DNA from: Gnetum montanum
Lineage: Eukaryota; Streptophyta; Gnetopsida; Gnetales; Gnetaceae
Reading direction: 5' to 3'
Assembly: GCA_015680685.1 (NCBI GenBank)
Contig: MNCI01022155.1
Span: forward strand, 334,902 to 398,901
DNA length: 64,000 nt
Positions within the stretch are counted from its first letter, which is position 1. The number at the start of each line of letters is the position of its first letter. This document shows, piece after piece, positions 19,700 through 30,763 of the stretch. The position numbers and the translations under genes are program-made. The notes under the pieces were generated by a model. The model saw only the letters and a program-made list of their open reading frames with translations. It did no database searches and was not told the origin of the DNA.

Positions 19700-20914
19700 T
19701 GAAACACCACAAAATTCAGAGCTCAGTATTTGTCAGACACCAAGAAGGACCTTGGGACCCACGAACGACATCGGCTGCATGAGATGTGACATACGGCAAC
19801 CTTGGGGATTACAACGTTTAATTTTCACTAAGTGTGCAGTACCAGCGTATACGCCCAGCGTATACGCCCAGCGTATACGCTCAGCAGTACCAGCGTATAC
19901 GCCCTGCATGCACGCCTGATACTCCTAGCGTATACACCCCAGCGTATACGCCCAGCGTGGACATTCGGCCCACACACCCGACGTACACGCCTCGCCTGTA
20001 CGCTCGATGCCACTGATGCACACGCCCAACGATGAAGTCTCAATGACAGCATGAAGATAACACCAAAGAGCAAGGATTGAAGCAAGTGGACATCCTTCAG
20101 CGTATACGCCTAGCATCCTCCAGCGTATACGCCCTGCATCCGCCAGCATATACGCCCAACGCAGCATCTCCACCCAAATATACGCCCGCCTCATTCAGCG
20201 TATACGCCCAGCGTATACGCCCGACAGATGTAATATATTGTATTTTTGTAAAGTGTGTGCACCCGGTCAACGCGCCACATGTCTCCTAACCCGAGTCTAG
20301 CATAACAACCTATATATAAACCCCGATTTCCCACTTCACATAGGTCGGTTGGCAAAATCCCGGAGCACACCAGAGAACATTTACGCTGCGCACAAGAGCT
20401 GAAACCCTCTTACGCTGGAGAGCCTTGTACACCGTACACACAGTCTCTATGCTCCGCCTGTCTTGCGAACCAGCCGAGTCATTCCTGCATACGTCAGGGC
20501 TTTTCGTCTGCCTTGTGTCCCTCACGACTGCGTTAGACCGGTGCACTGTACTTTAACTCTGTAATACCATTGTTTACATCTGCAGCATAAGATTTTTTAC
20601 ATTTTACAATTTTACGTCAACTTGGCCCACGCATTCTGTTCATGCTCGTTTACGCTCACGCTCTGTTCACATTTATTTTACGCCGTTTACGCTTTGTTTA
20701 CGCTCGCTACATCGTTTATGCATAACCCAGCGTATAGCGCTTTGCGTACGCGTGGGGAAATCCTTGTCTGATCTGCGTGCGGACCACCCAAGGTACTCTA
20801 CCTTCGTGCATTCCAACTCACCCTCAGGCGAAGGCAAGGTCTTCTGTTTTCATCCTGTGATCCCACGATCTCTGTTTTCCTTCCAGCCGAAGACGGACGA
20901 TTTCAGGCGGTACA
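19700..20914 (+). repeat. Element A 3' LTR
   Basis: 1215 bp partner of 3293-4543, starting TGAAACACC and ending GGCGGTACA. It carries about nine exact GCGTATACGC palindromes, more than the 5' copy. TATA box TATATATAAA at 20311-20320. The following TGTTT at 20915-20919 is the right TSD. Confidence 0.93.
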
Positions 20915-21088
20915 TGTTTAAACTTCTCATGAATCTCCAACTTCCCCCAGTTAATGTTTTCAAGATTAAGAGCTGGAAGTTGGCCACAGACTTGCTCAAG
21001 TGCATCCATTCTTTTGACGTAAGTATTTGTTATTCCCTCAGTCAGTTCCATGCATGTCATTGAATTGTTCTCTTGGTCAGCCATCAAC
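20915..21088 (-). pseudogene. H: protease-RT linker fragment
   Basis: On minus, ENNSMTCMELTEG and GKLEIHEKFK correspond to NNSTLCMEPTKS and GELEILDNFK of relic C (about 51200-51370). The next residues of the H frame resume left of element A at 3292. The fragment is what remains of H between the A insertion and the deletion that cut E. Its 5' end (21088) abuts E gag without any LTR. Confidence 0.8.
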
Positions 21089-22631
21089 CACTGGGTTTTT
21101 TCTTATCATGTTTAACATTCATGAGCTGATCTAAAGTGACTTCCAGCTTCAAGTTATACTTAAAATGAGTCATGAACTGGCTTAACAATTCTTCTAATGT
21201 TGAGTTAGAAGTGCGGGGAAGCACACGGTACCAGTCTACGGCCTTTCCTGTCAAAGACATGGCAAAAACATGAATGATGATATGGGGCCACAGTTGTAGT
21301 AACAAGGATTTAGACCTAAAAGTGACCAGGTAGGAATTCATATAGTCTTTCCCATTGTATTCTGTAAACTAGGGAAGTTGTACCCCAAGGGGCAACATAA
21401 GCATGGGAACAACTAGACTAATTGAGTCATCTTAGTATAAGTCCATGAATTAAATGGTTTTAGAACTAGTATCTTTGATCCATTTAATTTATTTGGTGAG
21501 GGTTTGGATGAGCTGAAAGGTTTGGTCCAAACTTGAGGGTGTCACAAGGGGTTGTGAGGCTACTGGAGCAGCCATCACTGGTGGCAATGTTGGTGCGGCT
21601 ACCAGTCCCATTAGGGGTGCTATTGGAACAGCTCCTGCTAGTGGTGTTGTTTGAGCAGCCCACAACCTAGTGGGTGGTGCCGCTGGAGTGGCTAGCATCT
21701 ATGGCACTATGGGGATGGTTATCTACCCAATGGTTTGGGTGGCCCACAACCTCATGTCTGGTTGCGTTACATGTGAAACTTGGTATATTTGGGGCTATGC
21801 GTATTATGGCATGTGAGACATTTGAGCCACAGGAAAAGAGGTCGTTGTTGTCCACCATGTAGTTGAGGTTGGGCCTACTACTAATGGTAGAATGGGTATA
21901 GAGGAGGGGACAGAAATAGAACTTACACGCGGTTGTGATGTAGGCATGGTGTGAATGTATGGCAGTGTGGGCATCACAGATGTTAGGTGTAGGGCTTGGA
22001 TAGACTAGGAAGGATGATTAATGGGAAATGAGGTTGAAGGGCCTGCATGCTGATATGTTGACAACATTTGATGACTACCCATCACCAAAGAGGGTCTGGG
22101 TTGCGACAGTGTCATGGAAGTAGCCAGAGAGGCAGAAAATTATGATTGGTATGAACGAACAATAGAAGTGGAAGGGATAGTCGTAGCATACTTTGGACCA
22201 CCACCTTTAGAATAGGATTCTAACTCCTCTTGGCCATCATGAAAAGGTTCATTGTGATGAGAAATTGTCTCTCATTCTCTTGACCTACTTAATTGCACAA
22301 GTTGGCTTAAAAGCCATTGGCATGTGTTGGTGAGTGGGATAGTGGTATCAGATGTAGGAATGAACTCCCTTCTGTTTTGATGAATGATCTCAAAGTTATG
22401 TTTTTCCTCAAATTCATGAAGGTCCAACAGTAGATTTGCTTGGATTTTTGCACATATAAAGTTATATTGCTCTTCGTCTTGAGGCAAATGTTCGAGCAAT
22501 TGATGCTATAGTCTAAGAGACTACCGTAGTACCCGCATTGGGCTAGGTGGTCGCTCAGGATCTACCATGTGTGGAACAAAGTGAGACACCTCCAAACTCA
22601 TGGTAGGAACTAAAGTGGTAGCATGGTTCAT
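21089..22631 (-). pseudogene. gag: Element E gag, truncated
   Basis: It begins at ATG 22631. The N-terminal part has EQYNFICAKIQANL, as in A (DQYNFICIKIQAG). It then has a Pro/Ala-rich variable region, LVTFRSKSLLLQLWPHI, FAMSLTGKAVDWYRVLPR and FMTHFKYNLKLEVTLDQLM, after which the sequence ends at the deletion junction near 21089. Several stops lie in the variable region (about 21860-22260 and 21410-21480). The zinc knuckle and protease are lost. Confidence 0.82.
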
Positions 22632-22774
22632 TTTTCTAATATGAAAAAGGTGCAAAAAATAGTTAAAAACAGTATGTTTTGTGTTAAATGGTTAAGGTCT
22701 AAAGCCACAAAGAAAATAGACTGAAATTGGGGGCATCTAAAAATGTTGAAAAGCTAGTTTTCTTCACTATTACT

Positions 22775-22779
22775 CTTGC
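22775..22779. repeat. Left target-site duplication of element B (CTTGC)
   Basis: Identical to 39960-39964. The next base, 22780, is the last LTR base on the minus strand. Confidence 0.88.
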
Positions 22780-24069
22780 TATAACAATGGAAAATGTCAA
22801 TCATTGGAAACACCAAGTAGAATTCCGTGTACATAGTTACAACCTCGGATCCGTGTGAGGGCCGTGCTGGAGAAACGAACCCGAGGTGCCCTAAAAAATC
22901 TTGTCGATTAGATAGGGACTTAATCAGTAAATTTTGTAATAATTGGATCGCAAGATGACTGATTTCAATGTGAGGGTATAATATCGGTTGGCAAAAAAAA
23001 TCAGATTTGACTCAAGATCGGATCTTGAAAGAAATGATAACAGTGTAAACAATGCAAAACAATTATAAAATTGATGTAAATGAGATGCAATCAATTGAAC
23101 TTGGAGAATATGTGATCCCAAGATTTGGGATTTAACTTATAAACAAGTATGTTGAATACAATGTTTGCAAGCGGACTTCGGTTTAGACGAAGCACATGCC
23201 AAGAACATGAACAAGAAGCTATTTAGAGATGAAATAAGCAAAGGTCAATCTACCTTGTTCTCTAGCCAATCTAGGCACATGGGAGTCCGACTCGAAGCAA
23301 AATGTCTCCTAACTTCAAATCTTTGACCAAGGGCTTCTCTCTGTCACCGTCTCTATTCTTTCGATTGCCGATTCTCTTTTTTTTCTCTCGTCAATCTTTG
23401 CCAAAATTGTCAACAATTGCTAACAGCTACCAACCAACAATTGTCAATCCCTTTTTTTTAAGAAAATAAATTGTCCACCTCTTGAGCATTGTCTGTCGGA
23501 GTATTTATAAGATTAGGGTTAGGAGAAGAACATGGTTTAGATGATATGTGTCCTCGGCCCTCAAAGTACCATTGACCTGATGTGTCATAGTTGAAGCTTG
23601 TAGTGTTATGCTGCGCTACACTCTAAAGCATAGTGTGTCATAATCTACCCTTACTGGAGCTTCGGTAATAAACTGTCCTATGGTCACGCTGCAATACACT
23701 AGGGAGCGTATCGTGGCATAAGAACTGCTAATGCTTGAATTTTGCTATATCCATTGTTGCAGTTAAATCAACTGTCTACTTATGTTACGTTGCATTGCAC
23801 TACATTACGCTACATAGCGTAACGTGGCGTAATATGCCAAAAGTTAAGATTTTCAATTGTGGCTATCTTGCAAAGTTGAAGTGTCATTGCTACGCATCCC
23901 TCGTTCTGTTCTGTCTTCTGGAGTCCATTGCACTGTGCTGCGTAGCGTAGCGTAATAGGCCCTTAGCCGAAAAAAGGAAACTTGCTGAGATGTGCCACTT
24001 GTAGAAATCCTTTGCCTAAACTTCAAGACTTTGCTAAATCATTGAGGTCTCGAAATTCATGGTGTTTCA
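22780..24069 (-). repeat. Element B 3' LTR
   Basis: 1290 bp, on minus TGAAACACC...TATA (the original end TACA is mutated). TATA box TTATAAATAC on minus at 23510-23501. U3 (23600-23970) is rich in TACGCT/AGCGTA inverted pairs such as TTACGCTACATAGCGTAA. Matches 38660-39959 over its whole length. Confidence 0.92.
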
Positions 24070-24085
24070 ATGACCCCTCTTTGTT
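24070..24085 (-). other. Element B polypurine tract
   Basis: On minus AACAAAGAGGGGTCAT directly precedes the TG of the 3' LTR. It is preceded by a weaker version of the hairpin seen in A (TTGTCAACGTCT with AAACATCAACAA). Confidence 0.75.
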
Positions 24086-25009
24086 GATGTTTGGAGGGCT
24101 TTCCCAAGAGACGTTGACAAAAAATACGAAACACCACAAAGGAAAAGACGCTAACATTGTTCGTTGGCTGCTGCTCGAATGTCGCTCTATCAAACCTAGA
24201 AGTGTGAAAGTTGGGGGCATAAGGAGCAAGAAGGATTTTACAGTTATGGGGGGATGTTTAGGAAAGACTCAAGCGTGAGCAGAATACTTCACCAACATGT
24301 TATTAGCTAAATTTTCATGGGTGTTTTCCTGGGAGATTATGCTGCCACTGTACTGTATATGCGGGGCTTGCATGGGCGAGTTTTGTTACGCCTGTATGAC
24401 CTGGATAAATTGCGTTCCATCCATTTTGACTAGCTTTTCCTAGCTTTTTTTCCATTTTTGAACTTACATTTCATGAGGCGAGTTGTGTTACGCCAGTTCA
24501 TGGACATGATGGTGCGAAAGAATTTGTTGTATGCTCACATCCTGTACAAACAGAAGAAGAGGGTAAAGACAGTTGTAAGGATAAGGGAAGGAGAAAGTGA
24601 AATAAGGTGTCTAATGGAGGGAAAGGCAAGGTTTGCACTCCCAAGTATTCAAGCTAGTCTAAGCAGCCACCTCAGAACACTGTGATGCCTCGCCTCCTAG
24701 TGAATGCATTCTTGAACAACATTATCGTAGCAAGTAACTTACAAAACATAGTAGAGAACAAAGAGCAAAAGCAATCCTCCTGATCAATGGGGAGGATGTT
24801 GAAATGAGTGCCATCCGAAGTGAAAAGGAGAGCGCAAGCCATGAAGAAGGAACCGTAGCAAGAGGCAAGGGTCCCTTTGTTAATGTCGTGGTTCAAGGAT
24901 TCGTCGTCGACAGCTAGATTCATCTTATTCAACTAACTCAGCAAAGAACCAGTTAGATGAATCTACTAAGCCAGAGTCTGATGGTGATGACAGGTTGATG
25001 TCACCAAGG
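24086..25009 (-). other. Element B 3' untranslated region
   Basis: Noncoding stretch between array B3 and the PPT. The short frames on both strands have no retroelement motifs. The part just before the PPT hairpin (GTGGTGTTTCG) matches A at about 19630. Confidence 0.45.
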
Positions 25010-25620
25010 CTATGGTTGACCATAGTTTCTTTGGAATCCTAAGTGGCAAAGTTGACCCTAGGAGTTGCAACTACAGAGTGGCTATTGTAGCGGCATCTTC
25101 GAGGAGTCAGTAGTATGCCTTTCGACATATCCGAGGAATCAGTAGGATGCCAGGAGGGTAGCGGCATTGCATCTGTTCCAACATCCTCCCCGTTCTATCT
25201 AGTAGGGATGCTGTGTAAGAATGATCAGGCTCTCTTGCTTCTTGTGTACTTTGTTGGCAGCTTCTAGTTTTAAGTCTTGGTAGACTGTCGTTGCTGGTTT
25301 TTAAGTCCCAACAGACCATGGTCCCAGTTTAAAGTTTGGGCAGACTAAAGTATGCTAGTTTTACATCATAGTGGATGACGGAAGAGCTACTTTATGGTCC
25401 TAGCAGACCATGCTATGGGTGTCAGTTTTGTGTCATGACCCAGGGACAAGTCTGTGCAAGTTTAACGTCTCAGCAAATGTATGCTTACCTTGCTAATTTC
25501 ACATCATGGTGGACGGTTGAAAACTTTGCTAGTTTAGCGTCATGGCGGACGCGTGCAATAAATGCTAGTTTTACGTCATGATGGATGTGTACAACACTGC
25601 CAATTTTACCTCATAGCGGA
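25010..25620 (-). repeat. Stem-loop repeat array B3 (after integrase)
   Basis: About ten units on minus. Examples: GTCTACCAAGAC then TTAAAACTAG; GTCTGTTGGGAC then TTAAAAACC; GTCCGCCATGAC then GCTAAACTAGC; ATCCATCATGAC then GTAAAACTAGC. Three-base stems GTC/GAC close six-base loops. Position equals A3 of element A. Confidence 0.72.
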
Positions 25621-25649
25621 CATTTGTTACCTTACATTTGAGCCGAGCG

Positions 25650-26990
25650 ATCATCTAGATGTGGTATTGCTTTAGGTACATATGATTCACCAGGCTCGAG
25701 AGTTCGCTGTCGTTGATGTTCGCTAGCTTGAAAGCTTCATTGTCGTACTCATTGACAACCAGGAAAGGGTCTTCCTAGCTTGCAGAGAATTTTCTCACTA
25801 ATTCACGAATGGCCTTAAGAACTAAGTCTCCTTTCTTGATCGATCGCTGATGCAGGTTGTGATGATACTTCTATTTTTGCCTATCCTGATATTTTTTGAT
25901 GTTGTCGAGTGTCTAGATACATATCTCCTCCACTAAGTCTAGATCCATGATCCTAGACTCATTGTATTGAGTCTCATTTATAACTGTGGAGAGGACCATC
26001 CACAGTGAGGGAACATGTAGTTCTAGGGGCAAAACCGCTTTAGATCCGTAGACCAGGCTGTAGGGCATCCTACCCGTAGTTATTCTACATGTCGTGCGGT
26101 CGGCCCATAGCACATAGAGGATCTTCTCATGCCATCATTTTTTGTTGCTACTGAGCAACTTTTTCAGTAATAGGGTGAGGAAAAAGATTGCTTAATAGTA
26201 AGGTTCCTGCAAAAAGATTTCGTTTTGGCACTACTAAATTGTGGCCCATTGTCAGTCACAATAGTCATGGGAAGCCCAAACCTTGTTACTATGTTATCCA
26301 AGATAAAATGGCAAACCTGTTGAGATGTAATCTTTCGCAGGGGAAGAGCCTTGACCCACTTCGTGAAGTACTTAGTGGCGGTGATAATGAAGCTATGTCC
26401 TGCGGAAGATTTAGGTGAGATGGGGCCTATGATGTCTAATCCCCATCGTTGGAATGGCCAAGTGATCTATGTAGTATGCAACGTAGTCGATGACACATCT
26501 ATTAGATTTGCATAACATTGGCATATGTCACATGTCTTAACCCTGGTAAGGTGGTCTCGCTCCATGTACAGCCAGTAATACCTTAAGTGTCTGATTTTAG
26601 TGGCCATGGCTCACGGGGCTATGTGTCCTGCACATAGTCCTTCATGGACTTCGCTAACTATCCTTTGCACTTGGTTGTTATTAACGCAGGTTAGCAATAC
26701 CCCATCAAATGAGCGTCTACATAGAGTACTGTCTCCGATGATGATATATTTCCTAACACACTTGCGGATTGTGTCTTTTTTTGTAGGTGTTAACTTGTGC
26801 AGTGGTTCTCCATGCAAAAGGTAGGTTTTAATGTTGTCATACCATTTTGGTGTTCCTCCTATACTTAGAAAATAAATTTGCACCGCTTGAATGACAGAGT
26901 CTGTACATTCCATCATTAAAGGAGGCAAGGTGGCAAATAGATGGGGTGGCATGTTTAAAGATAGTGTAGCTAGTGCATCAGCTACAATGT
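25650..26990 (-). pseudogene. Element B integrase
   Basis: On minus: zinc-domain side with VHEGLCAGHIAP (about 26640) and the following CxxC part; core with MTIVTDNGPQFSSAK (second Asp intact, about 26270). The frame is then lost after FSSPYY at about 26180 and no NGQAE Glu motif can be found, so part of the core is deleted. The C-terminal part resumes as TTGRMPYSLVYGSKAVLPLE (26060) and GDLVLKAIREL. Stops and the deletion make it dead. Confidence 0.8.
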
Positions 26991-27430
26991 TTTCATTATG
27001 CGGCATGTGTCAGATGTCAGTCGTCGTGAATTGTCTCTGAAGATCTTTAGCCTTATCGTAGTAGGGCTATAAGTGCATAGCTTTGCAGGCGTAGACCTCT
27101 ATGATTTGATTGATGACAAGCATCAAATCATCTTGGATTGCCAGGTGTTGAACGTTGAGTTCTCTGGCTATTAACGGTTCCCTGAGGAGCCCCTCGTACT
27201 CTGCCACATTGTTAGTACAAGGAAACACCAGGTGGTAAGTCAATGGGCGAACATCTTCAGGGGAGAGCATAATGACGGCAGCAGCACTACTGCCTCTGGT
27301 AGTTGAAGCTCCATCGAAGTATAATGTCGCTTCAAGGCTTGTTGATACAGGGCTTAAAATATGTACATGCTCATCAGGAAACTCAGGTTCTATCGTAGCT
27401 TGATCATTAACAGGTGATGTTATAAATTAG
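26991..27430 (-). pseudogene. Element B second RNase H (aRNH)
   Basis: Archaeal-type RNase H as in A. LYFDGAST-like start near 27325, CTNNVAEYEGLL at about 27210, AIQDDLMLVINQIIEVY (the A copy has RGDSQLVLNQV) and NIVADALATLSLN near 26980. The GDS motif has become QDD, and stops lie near 27065 and 27270. Confidence 0.78.
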
Positions 27431-27906
27431 TCGGTTATGGCTTGGCCTTTCGTGGAAGATTGGCCGACGTAGTGTAAGTCAAATTCCGCTGTGATGGCCT
27501 TCCAGCGGGCTATGCTACTACTCTCTTGTAAAGTATTTGTAATGGCTTCCAGAATGCTATTCTTGCAGATTATGTTAACTGGGTTGGAAAAATGATAGTG
27601 TCTATATTTTTTTAGTGCAAACACCAACATCAAATAGTTACACTCTACTTCATTGTACCTTGTTTCATACGCAAATAGAGCGTGACTTAGATAATAGATA
27701 GGGACTTCTAACCCATCATTCCTCTTTTGACACAATAACGCAGCTATAGACACATTTGAGCTTGCCATGTAGATGCAGAAAGGTTGATCCCTTTGTGGTG
27801 GGAAAATCGTCGGAAAATGTAACAACTCTTTCTTCAGGTCGTCAAACGCACGCTGGCAGTTTTCGGTCCATTCAAAGTTAACACCCTTCTTGAGCAAATG
27901 TTGCAT
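27427..27906 (-). CDS. Element B RNase H (first)
   Basis: Open frame of 160 codons: QHLLKKGVNFEWTENCQRAF tether, FCIYMASSNVSIAALLCQ, VPIYYLSHALFAYETRYN, KYRHYHFSNPV, ARWKAITAEFDLHYVGQS. It is longer than the A copy, which has a deletion after SSIA. The open frame is remarkable given the worn state of its neighbours. It lies between RT and aRNH. Confidence 0.8.
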   Translation of the reverse strand: MQHLLKKGVNFEWTENCQRAFDDLKKELLHFPTIFPPQRDQPFCIYMASSNVSIAALLCQKRNDGLEVPIYYLSHALFAYETRYNEVECNYLMLVFALKKYRHYHFSNPVNIICKNSILEAITNTLQESSSIARWKAITAEFDLHYVGQSSTKGQAITD

Positions 27907-29082
27907 AGGATGTAATTTATCCGTTAACTTTGAGATGAAACGTCTAATAAACTACAACCTACCTTGCAACCCACATAGTTCTTTGAGGTTTGTAGGTGGT
28001 TCCAGGTTAACGATAGCCTTAACCTTGTCGGAGTCGACTCGTATGCCAGCCTCCAATACCACAAACCCCAACATACATCCAGTCTTGACTCCAAACACAC
28101 ATTTTCTTGGGTTGAACCATAGGTCATGCCTAAGAAATCTTTTAAGGATTATCTCCAGATCTTGAGGATGATCTTTTAACATCCTAGATTTGACAGCTAT
28201 GTCGTCTACGTAGTCATTCAATATCTCTAGGAGGTAATCGCTAAAGATGTATGTCATGGCACGTTGATAAGTTTCTCTAGTGTTTTTTAACCTGAAAGGC
28301 ATCATGGTGTAACAAAAATTTCCCCAGGGGGTCATGAAAGTTGTAGTCAATTGATGTTCTGGGTTGATGCAAATTTGATTATAGCTCGAAAACCCATCCA
28401 TAAAAGATAGTAACGCATGGTCAGCTATTGTGTCAATAGGTTGGTCGATACTCGGTAATGGGAAGTTGTCTTTAATCATTGCCTTGTTCAGACCATGAAA
28501 GTCTATACAAATCTGTATTCCTCCCGTTTTCCTGGATACAACTATGATGTTCGACACCCAATCTGAATAATCTACCGCACGAATGAAACCAACCTAATAT
28601 AGCTTAGTGATTTCATCACAAACTACTAGCATGATTTTGGGCTTAATTTTTCGTGCTTTCTGTTTAACTGCTTTGATATGTGGGTCTAAAACTATGTTGT
28701 GATGTATTAGTCTCAGGTTTAAACCCGGCATGTCTTCGTATGACCATGCGAATACCACAACGTTATTTTGGAGCACTCGAAATGTGTTGCTTAGTCTTTG
28801 TTGGTTAACGAGAGAACTAACTTTCAAAGTTTTACCTTCTCCTTTGTGCATAACCACAGTGATCTTAGCAAGGGGATCCTCGATCACATCACCAACCTCC
28901 AGGTCTAGCATTCGGGTCAAGTGTTCTAGCCAGTTTGGGGATATTTCCAATGTTCCTATGATTATGTCATAACGGGAAGCATCAGTCCCTATCAGTGCAA
29001 GGTTGAGCTGTCTAATAGTTTCCCTATATGGGCCTGTTAGGGATAGGGGTGAGCGTTAAGCTGCATCCATTTGCAAATTGAC
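27907..29082 (-). pseudogene. Element B reverse transcriptase
   Basis: Minus: VIEDPLAKITVVMHKGE linker, FAWSYEDMPGLNL, MSNIIVVSRKTGGIQICID, FMDGFSSYNQICIN, the active site YVDDIAV at about 28214, and VDSDKVKAIVNLEPPTNL. The frame is open for 200 codons at 28557-27952 and 119 at 28950-28594, with stops between them (family: FIRAVDYSDW region) and near 27950. A conserved CAG/G and ATGGAT lie at its start (29083-29065), as in A. Confidence 0.87.
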
Positions 29083-29096
29083 CTGCAAAGACGCCA
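29083..29096 (-). promoter_or_regulatory. Splice-acceptor-like site before pol of B
   Basis: On minus GGCGTCTTTGCAG/G, followed shortly by ATGGAT. It aligns with TTTATTGGCAG/G and ATGGAC of A. It would mark the 3' end of a long sense intron that contains the antisense gene. Confidence 0.45.
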
Positions 29097-29169
29097 AGAA
29101 CGGAAGTTGTTATATTGTTTTGTCAATCTGTTGAAATGATAGAAAGTTTTTTTTTTGAGGTGTGTGTTA

Positions 29170-29425
29170 AAGAAGCTGCCAGTTTAAGGTCTTAGCAGAC
29201 CATTACAATATAGACAGTTTATAAGAAAGCAGCAAAGCTTGGTTTCCTAGATATTAGCGTAAGATTTCTACGAACTATGATGGAAGGTATAACATGGCAT
29301 CTCTAGTGTGTCAAAACAGCTAATTTAGAATTTTGTGCAGACCATAGTTAGTGCGACTGGATTACAAGACGATAAATTACACCTTAGTTTAGGGTCTTTT
29401 CGGACCGCAATCAATGTGATATCTA
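29170..29425 (-). repeat. Stem-loop repeat array B2 (between pol and antisense gene)
   Basis: Units on minus: GGTCTGCTAAGACC then TTAAACTGGC, and GGTCCGAAAAGACC then CTAAACTAAGG; a weaker unit lies between. The stems are GGTC/GACC with six-base loops. Equivalent to A2 at 14650-14740. Confidence 0.68.
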
Positions 29426-29564
29426 CGAGATGAATGTTGTGATCTTCACGCTTCATGTCGCACTGACATACCTACGTTTCAAGAAAGTTTTGCATTGATC
29501 GGACACTAAAACAGCTAGGTTCAACCATCACGTTTATAAGTCGATGGTTCATTCTCAAAGCAAA

Positions 29565-29571
29565 CTATAAA
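29565..29571 (+). promoter_or_regulatory. Candidate TATA box of the antisense gene in B
   Basis: CTATAAA 89 bases before the ATG at 29660. Weak evidence taken alone; the A copy has a better box at 14448-14456. Confidence 0.35.
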
Positions 29572-29904
29572 CATCGCGAATTTGAATTAGGCTATAGTAG
29601 AAGGAAAGCAGGAGGAAGGCGTAAGTAGACGATTCTGTAAAGGTTGTTCAGGCGTAACCATGGCACCAAAGACCAAAGGCAAACATGCCAAATTGGTGAG
29701 AATCGATGAGGTATAGAAAAGCTTGGGGCAAGTTTCAAAGGCTCAGGTCGAAACTCGAGAGGCTACTCCACTCGCCCGGTAGGTCGTTGTTTTTTTTTTA
29801 CCTTCTTGCATGATTGTTATCTTTGTTGTTATGGCATCGTAATTGTAGTGTATTATATTGGGCGTTGATACCTACCTATGTGGGTTAAGCTATTGTAGTT
29901 TGTA

Positions 29905-30166
29905 ATATTACCCCCACCGCTATTGTCAGAGATGAACCTTGCACTGTCGCATGGGTTTGGGTAATGTTGGGTAATACTATGCAAACACAATGCATAACCG
30001 GAGGGGTCTAGATATCGTACCTTTATGTAGTGTAAATAGGATCTCGTTGTCTTGCCCATGATGGTTGCATGTGACGCTAGGATAATATACAACGTTACCT
30101 TTATCGCTATTGTCAGGGACAGACCTTGCACCATCACGAGGGTTTGGGTATTTTTGGTAATACCTC
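29905..30166 (+). repeat. Imperfect direct repeat in intron 1 of the B antisense gene
   Basis: About 70 bases starting near 29912 (CGCTATTGTCAGAGATG...GGTTTGGGTAATG) recur near 30099 (CGCTATTGTCAGGGACAG...GGTTTGGGTATTT). The intron is otherwise without features and lacks the palindromes found in intron 1 of A. Confidence 0.65.
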
Positions 30167-30316
30167 TCTAGCGTGACATGTAATTTTCTGGGAGTTGGGA
30201 TAATGAGAATCCTAGCATTGCGTAATGCCTCTTCATGAGTCTTTTGATTTGTTTTGTTTTAACGTTGTTAGCATGCTTAAGTTTTTTGTCTAATAGTAGT
30301 TTGTTTTATTATAAAG

Positions 30317-30763
30317 GATTACACTAAAGCCTATCCTGATCGTCCTGGACATCATGGGCATTCTATGTTGTTTACATGTCCCCATGCCCAATGTTCCTCC
30401 TCCTCATGCTCATGTAGGGGAGGAGGCGGTTTGGTTTTGAAGAGGCACACAGGAATTTTTGCAGTTTTTGTTGCGTAATTTTAACGTAATCATCTAGTTG
30501 CATCTACCGGCCAAGACAGTCACAGCCATTCTAGAGATGCTACTGGTTGGGTCAACACAAAGTGTCTTAACGTTTATGGTGGATGACATCGAAACTATGA
30601 GGGAACAAGACCATGAATAGAGTGCCAGGGGTTTGAGGAGTTTATCTTGGATCTGGGAGATGCCCAAGTTCGATTGTTATCACACCTAAAACACGTTGTT
30701 CGTGGCTCATCATCTTACGACCTATTTCCAGAATCCACCTAGCATCGTATATTATGCAGGCGA
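30317..30763 (+). pseudogene. Antisense gene of B, exon 2: FCP1-like domain
   Basis: KPILIVLDIMGILC corresponds to the DxDxT nucleophile region of FCP1/SCP phosphatases, with the second Asp replaced by Met. FLQFLLRNFNVII and, later, NTLFVAHHLTTYFQNPP follow; the catalytic DD of the last motif is AHH. The order and spacing equal exon 2 of A (13487-13038). Several stops and probably a one-base deletion near its start. Confidence 0.68.

Larger units (their letters stand above)
3293..20914 (+). mobile_element. Tat/Ogre-like Ty3/gypsy element A, full length, nested in H
   Basis: Complete element of 17.6 kb: LTR (3293-4543), PBS, repeat-rich leader, gag-protease, antisense multi-exon gene, RT-RNase H-aRNase H-integrase, PPT, LTR (19700-20914). 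The LTRs start TGAAACACC and end TACA. Flanking pentamers are TATTT (3288-3292) and TGTTT (20915-20919), a TSD with one transition. The flanking reading frames of H rejoin in phase across the site, which proves nesting. By hand, the first 155 aligned LTR bases show about four differences, so A is the youngest layer. The second, archaeal-type RNase H places it in the Tat clade. Confidence 0.93.

Noticed and set aside
23505-23525. Telomere-like AACCCTAA
   Set aside because: Single occurrence next to the LTR TATA box in both B LTRs; no tandem array.
25010-25620. Riboswitch or ordinary terminator
   Set aside because: The units repeat about ten times and recur at three places per element; no single terminator or ligand-binding fold fits.
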